From positions 35,344,091 through 35,408,090 of the forward strand of contig NC_053044.1 in NCBI RefSeq assembly GCF_003473485.1: a DNA stretch of 64,000 nt. Reading direction: 5' to 3'. The position numbers and the translations under genes are program-made. The notes beneath the pieces were generated by a model. It had not been told where the DNA came from, made no database searches, and saw nothing but the letters and a program-made list of their open reading frames with translations. Every line of letters begins with the position of its first letter. Within the stretch, counting starts at the first letter, position 1. This document shows positions 1-12,769 of the stretch, in pieces. The DNA is from Medicago truncatula (lineage: Eukaryota; Streptophyta; Magnoliopsida; Fabales; Fabaceae).

Positions 1-85
1 TCTATGCTTCTTGCATCACTAATGTCTTTTTCATCATGTTACCTAGTACTATTTTTTTTTTACCGTCTGCTCTTTGCTATTGTAG

Positions 86-484
86 TTTATCCGTGAGTAC
101 ACTGGCAAAGTTGATGAACTTGTTAAGCACAAAATTGAATCCCAGAATGAAGTGAAGGCTAAAGAACAAGAAGAGAAGGAAGTAATTGCACAGCAGGTAA
201 ATTGTTTGGCTATTTTATGTTACCTGCTAATAACTTGCCATTTTTATCTCCCTTACATTCACCGCTCTTACAGATTGAGCTGTATAATACTGAATGCCTA
301 TTGAATAAAATATATTATGTTGCAGAATATGTATGCTCAATTATTGCCACTTGCTTTGCCTGCACCACCAATGCCTGGAATGGGAGGAGGAATGGGAGGA
401 GGCTATGCCCCTCCCCCTCCAATGGGTGGCGGAATGGGGATGCCTCCAATGCCTCCTTTTGGCATGCCCATGGGCGGCTACTGA
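86..484 (+). CDS. 3' end of a protein-coding gene (last two exons), product not recognised
   Basis: Two exons are visible, 86-196 and 326-484, with an intron of 129 bases between them. The upstream intron ends in TTGTAG at 81-85, the donor at 197 is GTAAAT and the acceptor is TTGCAG. Both exons are in phase 0. The first encodes a charged helical stretch rich in Lys, Glu and Gln that starts [16 protein letters not shown]. The second encodes a low-complexity tail of Met, Gly and Pro (several GGGM and PPM units) that ends in GMPMGGY before TGA at 482-484. The rest of the gene lies left of the window. I do not recognise the family. The charged helix followed by a Gly/Met/Pro tail would fit an RNA-binding or adaptor protein, but that is only a guess. 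The exon structure is well supported. Confidence 0.75.
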
Positions 485-1600
485 ACAAGGAAGGGACCAT
501 AGTTAGTTCAGCAATGAACTCGAGTCTAAAAATGGAGACCAAGGCGGCAGGTTGGGAGTTTACATAAATTTTCCGGTGGGATTTTAATGCAGTATTCTTT
601 CTTTGCTTCTGATTGAGGTGGAGGTTTAGATCAAAAATAATTTCAAGTTTCTGTTGGGGGGTTTGTGCTATAGTTGTCATATTTTTTTGTAGATGAGGTA
701 TTTTTTGGTCTGCTTATACAAGCTAGCGGAGGATTTTCTGTATGTAACCATTTTTCTTGTATTTAAATGATTTGGTCTTTAAGTATAATGTCAAATAGTC
801 GACTTCGACCTTAGTCCGTGTTTATCATGGCCTGGATTAATTCCACAAGGAAAAGTGGAATAAACAAAGCCTGTTGGTTTGTTTGTTGTGTGTATCTTGT
901 CTTTTTTAAAATACATGGTTTATTGCGACTTATTTCTTAATTTCTTTTCGTTGAGCTCATACCCATTTCTGGTGGTGACGGTGTATTTGATACACTTTGC
1001 TTGATCTTTTGTACCCTACATGTTTTACCAATATTTTTAACTGCGGATTTTGGTTAATATTTAGAAGTTTTTTTCTGCTAGCCAATTATCAAATTGTAAC
1101 CAATGTTAGTTTTGTAGCTTTGTACTTGCACCATAGGTTTGATATCCCAATTGTAACCAAGATCTTAATTCTGGGTTGCCCATGCTTTTGGTATGCTGCA
1201 TTTGCTCCAATAGAATTGGTGTACACAAGCATGGTTTAAATTTTTTGCACCCTTGCCTTGTGATAAGAATTGTGTTCCCTTAAATCATTGTAACACAGAT
1301 TATCAGCTGAATGACATAGCAAATTTGCATGTACTACTGAACTCGGTAGAATAAAATGACAAATCATGGCATGTTAATTTAGAAAGTCGATAATCTTGTT
1401 TATACAAATATATAATTTTAATTTGGGTTCCAGAAAGAAGTTCTCAAAGTGCAAGGTCCTCCTCATATTTTGACTGAGATGCCGTTCAGAAGTGAAACTC
1501 ATGTTTTTTGGTCCTCCAATCAGGAAAGGATAGCAAAGATGAGTCTGGTTAAGTTCTCTCACTAAAACATAAAGTTCTCCCTCTCTCTCTACAGTTCAGA
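485..1600. other. 3' UTR and intergenic DNA, no gene seen
   Basis: The first 300 or so bases are probably the 3' UTR of the preceding gene; an AATAAA-like GGAATAAAC lies near 858. The remainder is AT-rich with only short open frames that lack splice context or recognisable protein sequence. Confidence 0.5.
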
Positions 1601-1819
1601 TGAGTCTTCATCTCTTCAGGGCACACATGACGATTTCGGCGCGGTGGCCGGTGGTGGCACCACTGCGCTGGAGTTCAAAACTCCGTCCAAATCAAAAAGT
1701 TTTCACGGTTTTAGACATCCTTTTTTGTGTTGATTCCAAATATCGTCTTAGATTTCTAAAAAAAAAAAAACTCACACGAGCGTATATCTACGAGTAAAAA
1801 AACGGAACAAAAAGAGAAA

Positions 1820-2104
1820 ATGAAGCTACCTCTTGTTCTTCACAGATCCGTTTCGCGTTTTGGTCTTCTTCTCCGATCCGGTTCAGATTTGTGTTGTGTT
1901 GAAGTGTTGTTTCGATCCGGTTCAAATCTTGTTGTTGTGTTGAACTCTCCCTCTACCTCTTCTAAACCGATTCTGGATATTCTTCTGGATCTATTGATGA
2001 ATTCGAGAGGGGTAGATGATGTTTATGTGATTTTCTGTGGTTTAGTGTTCATGAGGTTCACGGTTTTAGATCTGAAGTTGTTATTGGAATCAAAATCTTT
2101 GTGA
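1820..2104 (+). CDS. Possible small hypothetical ORF, 94 aa
   Basis: This ATG-initiated frame (context AAAATGAAG) encodes a Leu/Val/Ser-rich peptide with an internal imperfect repeat: RSGSDL near residue 21 and RSGSNL near residue 34. A C/T-rich tract at 1570-1590 could be part of a leader. No known domain is visible. The internal repetition and absence of homology make a chance frame likely; it is listed because it has a real ATG and is the longest frame in this stretch. Confidence 0.15.
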   Translation: MKLPLVLHRSVSRFGLLLRSGSDLCCVEVLFRSGSNLVVVLNSPSTSSKPILDILLDLLMNSRGVDDVYVIFCGLVFMRFTVLDLKLLLESKSL

Positions 2105-2156
2105 TGTTAGAGGGATTTATGGCTGGGAAACTGTTGGAAACCATTAAGTACATCTA

Positions 2157-2440
2157 ATGGTTTTCCACAACAAAATGGTTTTGGCATTCCGGTACGGTGA
2201 TGATGACGGTGATGGTGATGAACGACAGTGTTGATGATGAGATTGAAGATTATGGAAACCATTTCCACAGCAAAATGGGTTTGGAGTACAACTCACAGAA
2301 ACCATTTCCACAGATAAATGATTTTGGCATTCCGGTACGGTGATGATGACAGTGATGATGATGAACGACAGTGTTGATGAGATTGAAGATTCCAGTGGTG
2401 ATGATGATGAACGACGGTGATAATTTAGTTTGTTTCCGCG
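2157..2440. repeat. Two-copy tandem repeat, period about 143 bp, GATGAT-rich
   Basis: The sequence TTTGGCATTCCGGTACGG occurs at about 2180 and again at about 2323. Each copy is followed by a GATGATGAC-rich run and AACGACAGTGTTGATGA. The copies differ by small indels in the GAT tract. The minus-strand frames here are products of this repeat and are not credible genes. Confidence 0.75.
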
Positions 2441-2783
2441 TTTGGTTCGTTTTATTTTGTTTGGTTTCCTTTGAAGGTGTAGGAAGCAATTATGTTGGGA
2501 TTTATGCACGGTGCATAAGAACATAACCGATCCCGATGAAATTAACTTTCTGTTGGCCTAATTTTCACATATTTCTAAATTAGTTGAATGGTAGAAAACG
2601 ATAGAGAAAAGTTGCATTCATCAATTTTTTATTTTTTGAATGGCATTCGTCATTGTTTTCATTTAAGCTGATACTTGCTACTCTAAAATCATTTTAGTCA
2701 AATAGTTGTATGCTAAAAGAGACACCGATATTAATAATAAATCACTTTTCTCTTCAAAATAAACAAAGTAACTTCAAAATTCC

Positions 2784-3070
2784 ACTCCCTCCATTTTAAA
2801 ATGAATGTCGCTTTAACCAATTGCACTTAGATTAAAGAATGAAATAAAATAGTCAAATGTCATAACAATTTTATCAAATTATCCTAATCAACTATTGGTT
2901 TGTCTTTCATTAAAGAAAAAATAATACTTTGAAAGTAGTGTAACATAGTATTAATTGAAGGGTACAATAAAAAAGAAAAAATTATTATTGTACTGGAAAC
3001 TAAAAGTGACATTTATTTTGAAACAATTTTTTTTGGCTAAAACAACTCTCATTTTGACACAAAGGGAGTA
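2784..3070. mobile_element. Stowaway-like MITE
   Basis: The left end is ACTCCCTCCATTTTAAAATG and the right end is its imperfect inverse, closing in CAAAGGGAGTA. Ends of the form CTCCCTCC...GGGAGTA with an AAAATGA core are typical of Tc1/Mariner-derived Stowaway MITEs in plants. The element is about 287 bp, AT-rich and non-coding. A TA target duplication is not clear on the left. Confidence 0.7.
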
Positions 3071-3142
3071 CTTTATAGGTCTTCCATTCTTTTGGAGAAG
3101 CATGTCTACATGGTAAATCCCGTATACAGGGAAAAATAAGTA

Positions 3143-3395
3143 AATGAGTCTATAAATATTCAGAATTTCATTTTTAATCCCTACAAAATAAAATTGTACT
3201 TTTTAGTTCTTGTAAAAAAATTTCGTCAGCATTTTAGTTTATGTAAAATTTTCCATCAACATTTTTAGTCTGTAAAAATTTTACGTCAATATCTTTGATC
3301 CTTAAAATGCTAAAGGAAAATATCACAGACTAAAAAATATGATTTTATTGTGTATGACTAAAAACAAAATTCTCAATATTTATAACACATTTACT
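3143..3395. mobile_element. Inverted-repeat element (MITE-like)
   Basis: The left arm TCTATAAATATTCAGAATTT and the right arm AATTCTCAATATTTATAACA are inverted copies. The similarity continues inward for about 60 bases on both sides. The length is about 250 bp with no coding capacity. It lies directly upstream of the gene starting at 3557 and may form part of its promoter region. Confidence 0.6.
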
Positions 3396-3556
3396 TAATT
3401 AACCTTACAAAAAAAAAACTAAAAAATAGGGAAGCAATATGTGTGGTCACGCGCTATATGGCGTGTATCCATAGCATAGCAGCATTTTCAGTAAGAGGAA
3501 GATTGTTATGCTATCCATCCATGATTGGCCTTTGAAACACAATAAACAAAATCAAA

Positions 3557-6050
3557 ATGGCTATATCTCTAAACCCCATCATCAACTTCACCTCAACGGT
3601 ACGTTTCTCCTCTTCTTTGCTTGTTTCATTTTGAAGCACCTTTATAGATTTAAGTTATGGTAAGAAGATTGTGTAAGTTATGGAAATTGTTTAGGAAAAT
3701 TGGCTATTACTGTTAAACTTTGAGATTTAGGAAAAAGCTGAAATTTAAGTATATGCTTTCAATTGATTATTGGCTCTGCATACTAAACATTATTTGGTAG
3801 GGATTATGTAATTGAATAGAAGAACTGATATAAAGAAGTAGTAATTGCACTAAAATTTCATTCACTCAATAGTATAATTACAATATAGCAGCAATGGAAA
3901 TGGTACATAAGACCAATTGAAGGTATGAAGTACAACGGGAATATTTTATGGACTGTTTTCCTGCGTGTCTGTGACAGCAGAATTTGCTTCTGTTACTGCT
4001 GTCTTGGGCAGGTCTGTTTTGTGGGGGAGGCAGTGGAGATTTTGTTTCCTGTACTGTTTTGCTGTGCGATGTGTTGGGGGGTTTTGTGCTGCTTTCTATT
4101 TGCTGGCCCGTTTCTAGCAAAACTTGGGTTGACTTGTAGGAGATTTTTAGTTTTATTGCTTTGCTGCTCGAGGGGTTCGCTTATATACGGACCTCCGTTT
4201 GTTGTATCTGTTTTTTCTCTTGCGGGTTTTAGTGCGTCTTGCGCTTGCCCTGCTTAATAATATTTTCCGATTTAAAAAAAAGTACAAGGGGAAAATAAAA
4301 GATAGATCTAGAAAGCCAAAGGCTCAAGAGGTAGAAAAGACTCAATTCTATCCAAATGATTCCACACCCTCATTACCAATCATTGGCCTATTTAACATAG
4401 TCATAGTCATCAGTATATTTTCTGTTAGAAGTCCTTGCTCTAGTGCCAAGTCTAGGTTCTTTGATGTGCGGATTTTCTGCCATTTGTCCCCTGCCAGCTG
4501 TAGCTTCTATTTTGCTGTCATCCAGATTCATAACAGATTATTATTATTTGACTTGAGGTTTTTATTATGGATGTAAATAACTGCAATAATAGTAATTATA
4601 AGTGTTGAGAAGCATGGTAGAGCCCAATAAATAGGAAAATAAACTAAGTGAAGGATAAACTTTAGAATTGAATGAACCAGAAAAAGTTGATTACAATATA
4701 GTGATCATAGCTAAACTAATATTAACTAACTTGTAACTACATTTAACAAACTCTAACAACGTGTTATATTAATTGGAAACAGTATTCCAGGTGAACTTCT
4801 TATGATAGTTATTGTTCCAGTGAAATTGTTTTATGTTAATATAAAATGCGCTATATCTACGGTGCACAAGTTAAGTAGGTGTTGTAGCATGGAAAAGTTT
4901 GTTTTCACCACGGGATCAATAAGTCCCTCAATTGAGAAAAAAAAAACATGTTTTACTTGTGCACCATAGAATTTGCCCCGTAAAGATTCATATTTCCTTG
5001 CGGGATCTTTGTTAGGTTCATGTTTTGTCAAAGGGCATTAAACCAAACTTTCAGGTGGACTTTCTCTAGAATGCGCCGTAGTACTGTGAAGACAAATTTA
5101 TTGATTGTAGCTTTGCAGTTATGTTGTGATCGGTTCTTAAGTTATATATTTGTTAAGAGAGTTGTTTGATGATAAAGTATTAAAGATGTTGGTTTAGCTA
5201 TTGATCAGAATTCCTTTCATGTGTCTATTTTGGGAATATTACTCTGGAAAATAAAATTATCTTCTAATATGTAATAGGTTATTAGTAATACTAATGGTTA
5301 GTTTGTTTAACATTAATTCCTTCAATATGATTCAATTATGTTAATTTTAACTTTCATTTTTCTGATCACTCACACAAGTCTTTCATTATCCCTTAGAAGT
5401 TGGAAACAAACTATCACGATGCATCTAGGTATTCTGCTGGAGCTTCTTTTCCAAAGGCCGCTCAGATTACACTCGTTTCGATAACGTCTGGAACAAGAAT
5501 GTTTCTCAAGGAGAAAAGATTTGGTCACCGTTTTTCAGTTGCAAATAGTGATCAACTTTCAACAGATGCTAGTAATAAGGATATTGGCAGTACTGCAAGT
5601 TCATCTGCCAATGATCAATTAACATCCACCAATCCTGCTCAGGCAGAATCACCGACACCAGAGGTTTCCAATGTGTCTGTAGCATCTCCTAAGTCGCAAC
5701 CTGTAACCACACGATCATCTCAGAAAGTGAGAGAGAGGATAAGGGCGGCTCGAGTTCTTAACCAGTCCAAGGAACCAAAAACAGCTAAATCAGAAATGGG
5801 AAGTAGTGTGTTGGCTGCTTTTAAAGAAAGTGACAGAGGGAAGAAGAGAAGAAGATCTGGACTTCCAGAAGCCCCTGGTAATTTGTTTGATGACAGCAAA
5901 CGAGGGATGCCAAAGGAAGGTTGGACTTTTGATTTTCCTGGCGGTTCTGATCTATTTCTGATTATCTTTTCATTTGTTTTTATCAGCACAGTGATGTTCG
6001 GAACAACTTACATTGTGTGGAAAGTTGGTGCAATCCATTTTAATGACTAA
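3557..6050 (+). CDS. Two-exon gene, 231-aa protein with one C-terminal membrane segment, possibly plastid-targeted
   Basis: Exon 1 (3557-3598) starts MAISLNPIINFTST and ends at a GTACGT donor. Exon 2 (5397-6050) follows a TCCCTTAG acceptor in phase 0, giving 14 plus 217 residues. The N-terminus is rich in Ser, Thr, Ala and Lys with few acidic residues, as expected of a chloroplast transit peptide. The middle is a Ser/Thr/Pro-rich low-complexity stretch followed by a basic segment (KKRRRSG). Near the end, GGSDLFLIIFSFVFISTVMF begins a single hydrophobic segment, closing in VWKVGAIHFND. The protein therefore looks like a small single-pass, possibly thylakoid or envelope, protein. I cannot name the family, and a further small exon inside the 1.8-kb intron cannot be excluded. 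Splice borders and frame are convincing. Confidence 0.75.
3599..5396 (+). other. Long intron of the membrane-protein gene
   Basis: The 1.8-kb intron is AT-rich. A short inverted repeat is visible at about 4856-4970: GGTGCACAAG near 4860 and CTTGTGCACC near 4957, about 100 bp apart, perhaps a decayed MITE. No further exon with convincing coding sequence was seen. Confidence 0.5.
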
Positions 6051-6689
6051 TGAGATGAGATTTCAAGGGTTCACGGTTCACAATATATATAGAATAGCTG
6101 ATTTATATATTTGGACAAGCTTCAGCTTCTTTAAATTTCATGTCCATGAATTGATGTTAATGTCGAGGTTTTTGCTTTTTAGGTGCTCAGTTTATTATTT
6201 TTGATATTATTTCATTAGGTGGAGAGATATTTGATTCAGAGGAAATATCCAAGTGAATATGATATACAATGCTAAATATGTATACATATACTCCTTGTAG
6301 TTGTTTAGTCAAAACTTCCAATTGTTGGGTGATGAATTTGTCCTGTACTATAATAGCTAATAGCACTGATGACAGTCAGTCATTCACTATTTTTAGAGTC
6401 TTTAGTTAAGTTTTTATTCTATTTTTAATAGTTTAGCATTTAATTTAAAGTCAATTTGAATAAAGTATTGTTTTTTTGGTCTATTGAGTCAAGCAAGGAA
6501 ATGATTGGAATTGCTGGGTTATTATCATGATTATTGATTATATGATCAAACAAGAGCAAAAACAAGAGGTGCAAAAAGCAATGGATTTAAGATTCATATT
6601 GATGGGCCAATAGAAAATCAAAATGGCTTACGATGACCAAGAGGAAAAAGAATAGTGTAACATGCTGAAAAGAAACTAGGTTACATATG

Positions 6690-6775
6690 CTATAAAAGGA
6701 GGCATCACGTTTTGGAAAAGAGGAGGCCGCACTGTGGGATTCTGTGCGGCCTCTACTCTTTGGTGATATCATCAC
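6690..6775. repeat. GC-rich hairpin inside a direct repeat
   Basis: GAGGCCGCAC and GTGCGGCCTC form a perfect 10-bp stem around an 11-base loop at about 6722-6753. With a 2-base bulge the pairing continues through AAAGAG/CTCTTT. The hairpin is bracketed by two direct copies of ATCACGTTTTG, near 6705 and 6771. A TATA-like CTATAAAAGG lies just upstream near 6692. Confidence 0.55.
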
Positions 6776-7265
6776 GTTTTGCAATCAAGAAGACGAATCA
6801 AGGAGAAGTAGCAGGAGGTTCTAACGCATGCACAGAGAGCCAAAGCATATCAAATTGAAGAACTTATCATGATTAAAACCTTGTAATTTCTTCTATTAAT
6901 ATTGCTTGATCCTTTTACTATGAGTTGTTAAGTTTCCAGAGTTTAGGTCTGAGATCCTAATTGTTGCTGTGAAACTCTATTTATTGTGAATGACAATATA
7001 GTTTTTATTCAATTCAATTGTTCTTAATGCTTTTTATATCTTGATCAAATATAAAGATGATTTAGTGAGAATGAATGACTACTGACCATAGCTTTCTACT
7101 TAGACCTAATTGAATTTAGGTTAACGTGCTTAATCCTTCAAAAATTATTAGACCACCTAAGGAATTGATTAGAACTATTTTGTTAACTATCGTGGAACTA
7201 GAAGAAAATCATTGATAAGAATCATAAATATTTACTTTATTGCTAAATTGAGATTAACACAATCC

Positions 7266-7339
7266 GCGTGGATAATAACTTATTTTATTACACTTGCTAA
7301 AAGCGTGGATAATAACTTATTTTATTACACTTGCTAAAA
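7266..7339. repeat. Perfect 37-bp tandem duplication
   Basis: Two adjacent identical copies begin with GCGTGGATAATAACTTATTT at 7266 and 7303. The identity points to a recent slippage or template-switch event. Confidence 0.9.
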
Positions 7340-8930
7340 GTCTATCAACACCTACGTGTATCATAGCTCAGGGACTCCTCATTTTGATACAATCTCTATA
7401 TAGTGCATGTGAGATATTATTCATTGGATGTTATGGCTTCAACTATTATTTTTGCTGCTTCCGTACTCTTGGTATTCATATAACCTGTAGGTGAAGTATC
7501 TTATATCTAACATTGTCTCTGAACCTGGTCTCAAAATCACAACTAGGGCACTGTTCTGATTGAACGTCAAAGTTATGCAAAGAAAGGAGTATTTCAAAAT
7601 GATGGTTGATCGAGGTAAGAAAAACCGATGGTGGTGTGTACTTGTATGCATGCATTCCGACACTCAAGTCAATAGACAATTGAGGTAAGATAAAGAATGA
7701 GGCACGTCTTAAGAGGTGATGGTATGAGAACTACATGGTCCAAAAGTGTGACTTGTTCTGTCATGAGGAGGTGACGTTGGGTTTAGACCATCCCAAAAGT
7801 CCACCTTGGAACAGAATCCTTTATACCAACCCCTTGAACAAAACTAGTAATTTCTCCCCATCTTTTAATGAATATATGGATAGTAGAAAATATCTTCTAA
7901 TGACCATATTCTCCAAATCATCTCAACAAGGATTTTGAAGCCAACCCTCAGCAAGGTGTTCTCGAAGAGAATGGAAATACCTCATCCTTTTTGTACTTTT
8001 AGTAAGGCCATTATTCTTCTAAGATTTACTAATTCATAAAAATATCGAAATATGTTTGTTGGAATCTTTGGCCTTGCTAATAGTGAACTGATTCTGTTTC
8101 AACACACTGAGAAATGCTACAATGATCTCAAAACTGCTGACAACTGCTGGTTGATCAGAAATTGGCAACGTCTGACTACCTCTACTGTTGTTGCCTAAAA
8201 TATGTTACAATCTTAGGAGAGTAATCTTCCATCTTATTTGAGAGGTTTTTTTTGGTAGAGAATGAGAACAAAATGTTTATGATTGAAATTATTATAAAAC
8301 ATTGATGTTTTTTTGAATAATTTATCAAAGCCCTCCAAAATCATCTGACAATACATTTTTTGAGTTTCTCCGATGATATGACGATTTTGTATTATGAAGA
8401 AAAATAAAAACTCATTCAATTTGGTGGACTATTCTTGCTTTCTTTTTCCTTTCTTCATTTTCCTCAAAACCTCTACCTCCCCTCCCATCCTAAACTCTCA
8501 AACATGGCCTAAATGAATACGCAACAATCAATTGTTGCCTCAAATACATGACAACGTATGCATAATTGTGGCCTTAGTAAATAGGAAACAGTTAAATATA
8601 TTATCTAAATCCTATAATGGTAGTCTATACTGTTAGTCCATATTTAAAAAAAGTGCTGTGCAAAGTATAAGCAACACTCAGTTAAGCATTGTCTAAACGT
8701 TACAACTATTTCCCACACCATCTACCAACTTGTCTATATAAGATTTTTGAACATGAAAGTCTACTGTAGCCAAAGGAAAAACATATAGCTTTTAGGAAAA
8801 TTGCTTAGAAAAGACAAATTTTGGCATTGTTCCATTAATTTCAATAATCATTTCAAATAATGTGTTGCCTAAATTGCATAATACTTCTATAAACAACCAT
8901 CATTTAAACCTATAGGCTATAGTGGTGGAA

Positions 8931-9290
8931 GAGGCGAAAATATTGGCTTGGAATTGGTTGAAAATCAAGTCAAAAGGATTTGATTATTCAATATCTCAGT
9001 GATGTATTTGCCAGTTGGGGTGGTTTGGAAGAGAAATTTGGCACTTTGATCAGTAGATGGTGGATTTGATGGATTACTTGAAGAAATTGGATTGTTGTGG
9101 GGTCTAAAATGTATGAGGGAAGTGTTGGCAATAGGTATGTTTGTGGTTAGAATGGAAGGGACTGAAATGATTTGATTGGTTTTGGTGTCCTTGGTCTGTA
9201 GGGGTGTGAAACCAGGTAGAATTGGGGATGTGGTGCTGTATTTGTACTATGCAGCATTGTTGTTTTGATTGTATTTTTTTCAGATAAGCT
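8931..9290 (+). mobile_element. LINE-like reverse transcriptase 3' remnant
   Basis: The plus strand at 8931-9060 reads as a degenerate frame beginning VEEAKILAWNWLKIKSKGF, followed by a stop. It resembles the conserved Trp-rich C-terminal segment of plant non-LTR retrotransposon polyproteins (a WxWLKxKSK pattern). The downstream T/G-rich stretch fits an untranslated LINE 3' end. The call rests on this short protein resemblance only. Confidence 0.4.
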
Positions 9291-12200
9291 TGCAGCTATA
9301 CTTGACTACATGTAAGGGGTGTTCACGGATACAATTCAATTCAATGAATATCTAACTTGAAGTGTTTGGTTCCATTTATTCTATATTAAGTCTTCATTTA
9401 CTTGTTTTTTTTTAAGCAAAACTGAAGAAAGTTGCAACATGATAACACATTGACATTCTAACTACATTGACACTTCAATGCACCATTAATCCTATAGAAT
9501 CTCTTCAAATGCATTATTAATATGAAAAAGAAAAAGAAAGGGTAGGGGCATATACCAGTCCCACCAAAACAAGATCAATGAAAACATAAGAAAGTAAATA
9601 AACTCGGTCTCTAAAGAAACCTTCTCTAGAACAACTCGGCAAGTGAGTGCTTTCATCAGACTAGAAGCCAACGTTGACGAGTCTGTCTTCACAAAATATG
9701 TGATTGTAGCACTTTCATAGTACCTCCCTTCTTTTTTGATGTTGAAGATCGTACAATAATGCAACCACAGAGCATACTAAGAATTCTTATCCTTGGATTG
9801 AACCAAAAGATATGATACCAACTTTTGGAAAAAACCTTTATAAAAAATAATAATAAAGGAATGCAATCACAACACATAAACACAATATAGAAACTCTAAA
9901 ACAAGTGAAAAAACCACGACCGTTGTCTACTGACAAGATGACAGCTAAAGAATACAACTTTATGTACAAAATTACAACACATAGATTACTCTAAAACACT
10001 CACCAACCCCCAGTACATCAACACCCTCCAAAGGAAATATTAAATACATCTTAAAACATTCTAAGACAAGAGTATAAGACAAGGAAAAAAAAAAAAAAAG
10101 TTTAAATGCAAGAGTGTTTTCAACCAGTACATTTTGCAAGCAAAAACTATAACTCATATATAGTTTGGTCTCCCCTTTCTTTACAATTAATTCTAAACAA
10201 TGTGAGATTTTTTTCAACATGTATATTTTCAATCAACACATATAACTTCAATATATGTTTATACCGATTACTATCCCTAATATATGTACATGACATCTAA
10301 ATTTAAATTTATTGGCTTTGAGCAACAACATAAGCGAAATTGAACACCTCATCTTAACCTAAAACATTAATACATTATGTATATAAATAAACTTATTTAT
10401 ATATTATTCAACGTTCAACTTTTCTTCAAATTTATCAATATCATACTTCTAACTCACAATTGACATATCGATCTTTCCAAAATTGCAAGTGACTTTTATT
10501 GTAATAAGAGAGATGCACAATCTTGCAGGGTAGCAGCATTAATTCCAATCTGACATTTTAAAGGACAGGAAGCAAGTTGGATCTCATTGTTGATAGGTAC
10601 CTTATGATTGTAATTTGTGAGGCACAAAACATATTGGCCGTATTAATTCATTTAAAATCTATTGAAACAAAACAAACTTTCGGTTCGACTATCCCTTTCT
10701 ATCTACATTTAATTCAATTATCGTCCTTCATTCTTAACGTGTACTAATTAATTACGCTTTATTGAAGCATATGTTAAGAATCCATCAACCTATCTATAAA
10801 TCATTTTCTCATTCACTTCACTTTTTTGTCTTCTTCTTCTTCTCCAACCTTAGCTCATTCCTGTCCAAACAAAAAACTTAGCTACTTAAATTAATATAAC
10901 AATATAACACCATTGTGCTTTCTTTGGTCGTTGGTTGGTTGGTTTACCACATTTTTATCGTGACACACACACTTACCGACGTTGTATTTTTGTGCACAAC
11001 ATAAGATCTAGTGTAGATATGTTATAAGATTATTATGGGACCCAAAACATAGAAAAATAAGGATAAAAAAAATACCGGATCATAAGAAACCACACAATTT
11101 GTTGATAGATAAGAAGTCATGTCACACCTCAAGGTGCACTCGTTAATTTGTTTTGTTATTTATTTATTTATGAGTTGCAATTGTAAGTGAATATTGGACC
11201 CTACATATATTGTAATTGAGGCTTTTTTGTTTTCTAGCTTGTGCTGTAGACAGACCAAGCAAAGAGACATCAAAGAGTACTAAAATTGAACTCTTTTATT
11301 ACTGAGTCCTTATACTTTGAACTTCTCACTTTTCTATCAAAGATACATGAAGCAAAACAAACCTTGTCTTGGAAGTATGTGCATTGTGCACTTTGACTAG
11401 TCCAATAGATAGGTAAAAAGGACCTACTTTGTGTCTTCAACTTAAAGGGTAATTTGTTTACTAATAATGTAAATGTAATATCTTGTGTTTGTAAAATTTT
11501 CATGAGTAAATCTAGGGGATTCTCTCTCTTTTTTCACTTTATGATAACCTTTTTTTCTCATTTAGTGATCATGGCAGAGACTAAAACTTGAGTTGGAATA
11601 ATTGTATAGGTCCATAAGTGAAAGATTGATTCTACCTAATTGATATGATTCAATATGGAAGATCTTAAAGTATCTTCAATGGATGGATGGGATCCACCAC
11701 CACAAGCCTACCACTTTCAAGTAACCTTTGGTGCTTACCTTTTTTAACTTTATCAATTAATTAACTAATCTAATCATATCATATATATTAAAATTAAAAA
11801 GGTAATGAAAGTTGGATTTTTTTTGTATAATGGTTGTAAACTCGAAGAAAATACAAGGTTGGAGTTTCCCTTTCACAGATATTTTATATGAAAAGTATAA
11901 ATTGTTGTCTATGTGATACAGGTTAAGTAAAATAGTAGCACTGTTGAGGCAAGAGCCAAGAGATAACATTAGTTACTACATCATCATCTTCCACTACACT
12001 ACATAAGCTAAATGCTAGGCCAAGTGATTCTAAAAGTTTAAACTAGTACTTCTTTAGTCTATTTATATATACTATCTTATTTCTTTGGAACCTACCCACG
12101 TTTACGATTCATCATTTGAAGCGTGATCTGAATGATTCGACAACTATGATCTAATAGATATTGAATAACTACGATATTATTTTAAAATTTAGATTAAGTT

Positions 12201-12500
12201 TTACTAAAGAGACGCGAAGATAGGGACGAAGAGAGCAGCGTTAGTTCATTTTTCTCGTCCCTTACTCCTCTTATGCGTCTATCAGCCATACTCAACAAAA
12301 TCTTATTAGTTTGATAATAAAAAAATATGTAAAAAAAAAAGATCAATAGTTTTTTTTTTTGCAGTGCTCAATAGTTTAATTCAATGAAATAGTTTAGAAA
12401 TTAAACTATTAAAGATTAATCCAACAATTGAGATTGAGTTGAACCACATAAAAATAATCATGTCCGTACACTCTAAGTTAGCCACCTCATTCTTGTTCTT
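9291..12500. other. Intergenic DNA upstream of the bHLH gene
   Basis: No coding sequence is recognisable. A TATA-like TCTATAAATC near 10793, followed by a C/T-rich leader-like stretch, could be the promoter of an unannotated transcript, but no open frame follows it. The rest is AT-rich. Confidence 0.4.
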
Positions 12501-12520
12501 TTGCTCTTTATTTCCTCTCC

Positions 12521-12527
12521 TATAAAA
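12521..12527 (+). promoter_or_regulatory. Putative TATA box of the bHLH gene
   Basis: TATAAAA follows a pyrimidine-rich stretch about 245 bp before the ATG at 12770, a normal distance if the leader is around 210 nt. Confidence 0.45.
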
Positions 12528-12769
12528 GTCCAATTAAGTTCGTTAAATTTATTAAATGGAAAAATAAAAATGTCTCCATGAATTGACAGAAAGATAAGGC
12601 CAAAATTGATTTTCATTTTGACTAATCAAAGGTAATTGCTTATCACTCACCAATCACCATCAAGATAAGAAGAAGGTCACTCATTATTATCAATGCATAG
12701 TGCAACAAACAGTAACATTGGATAGAGATAATAAAAACCTCATTGAAGAAAGTTTAGAAGAATAATTGG

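Larger units (their letters stand above)
6051..8930. other. Intergenic DNA without a supported gene
   Basis: This is AT-rich sequence. Apart from the short hairpin at 6690-6775 and the tandem repeat at 7266-7339, nothing with protein, RNA or transposon character could be identified on either strand. Confidence 0.5.

Noticed and set aside
997-1239. 80-codon hydrophobic frame after the first gene
   Set aside because: It has a TTG start, AT-rich chance composition and no splice or promoter context.
2144-2524. 126-codon minus frame rich in Ser and His
   Set aside because: It is the translation of the GAT-rich tandem repeat.
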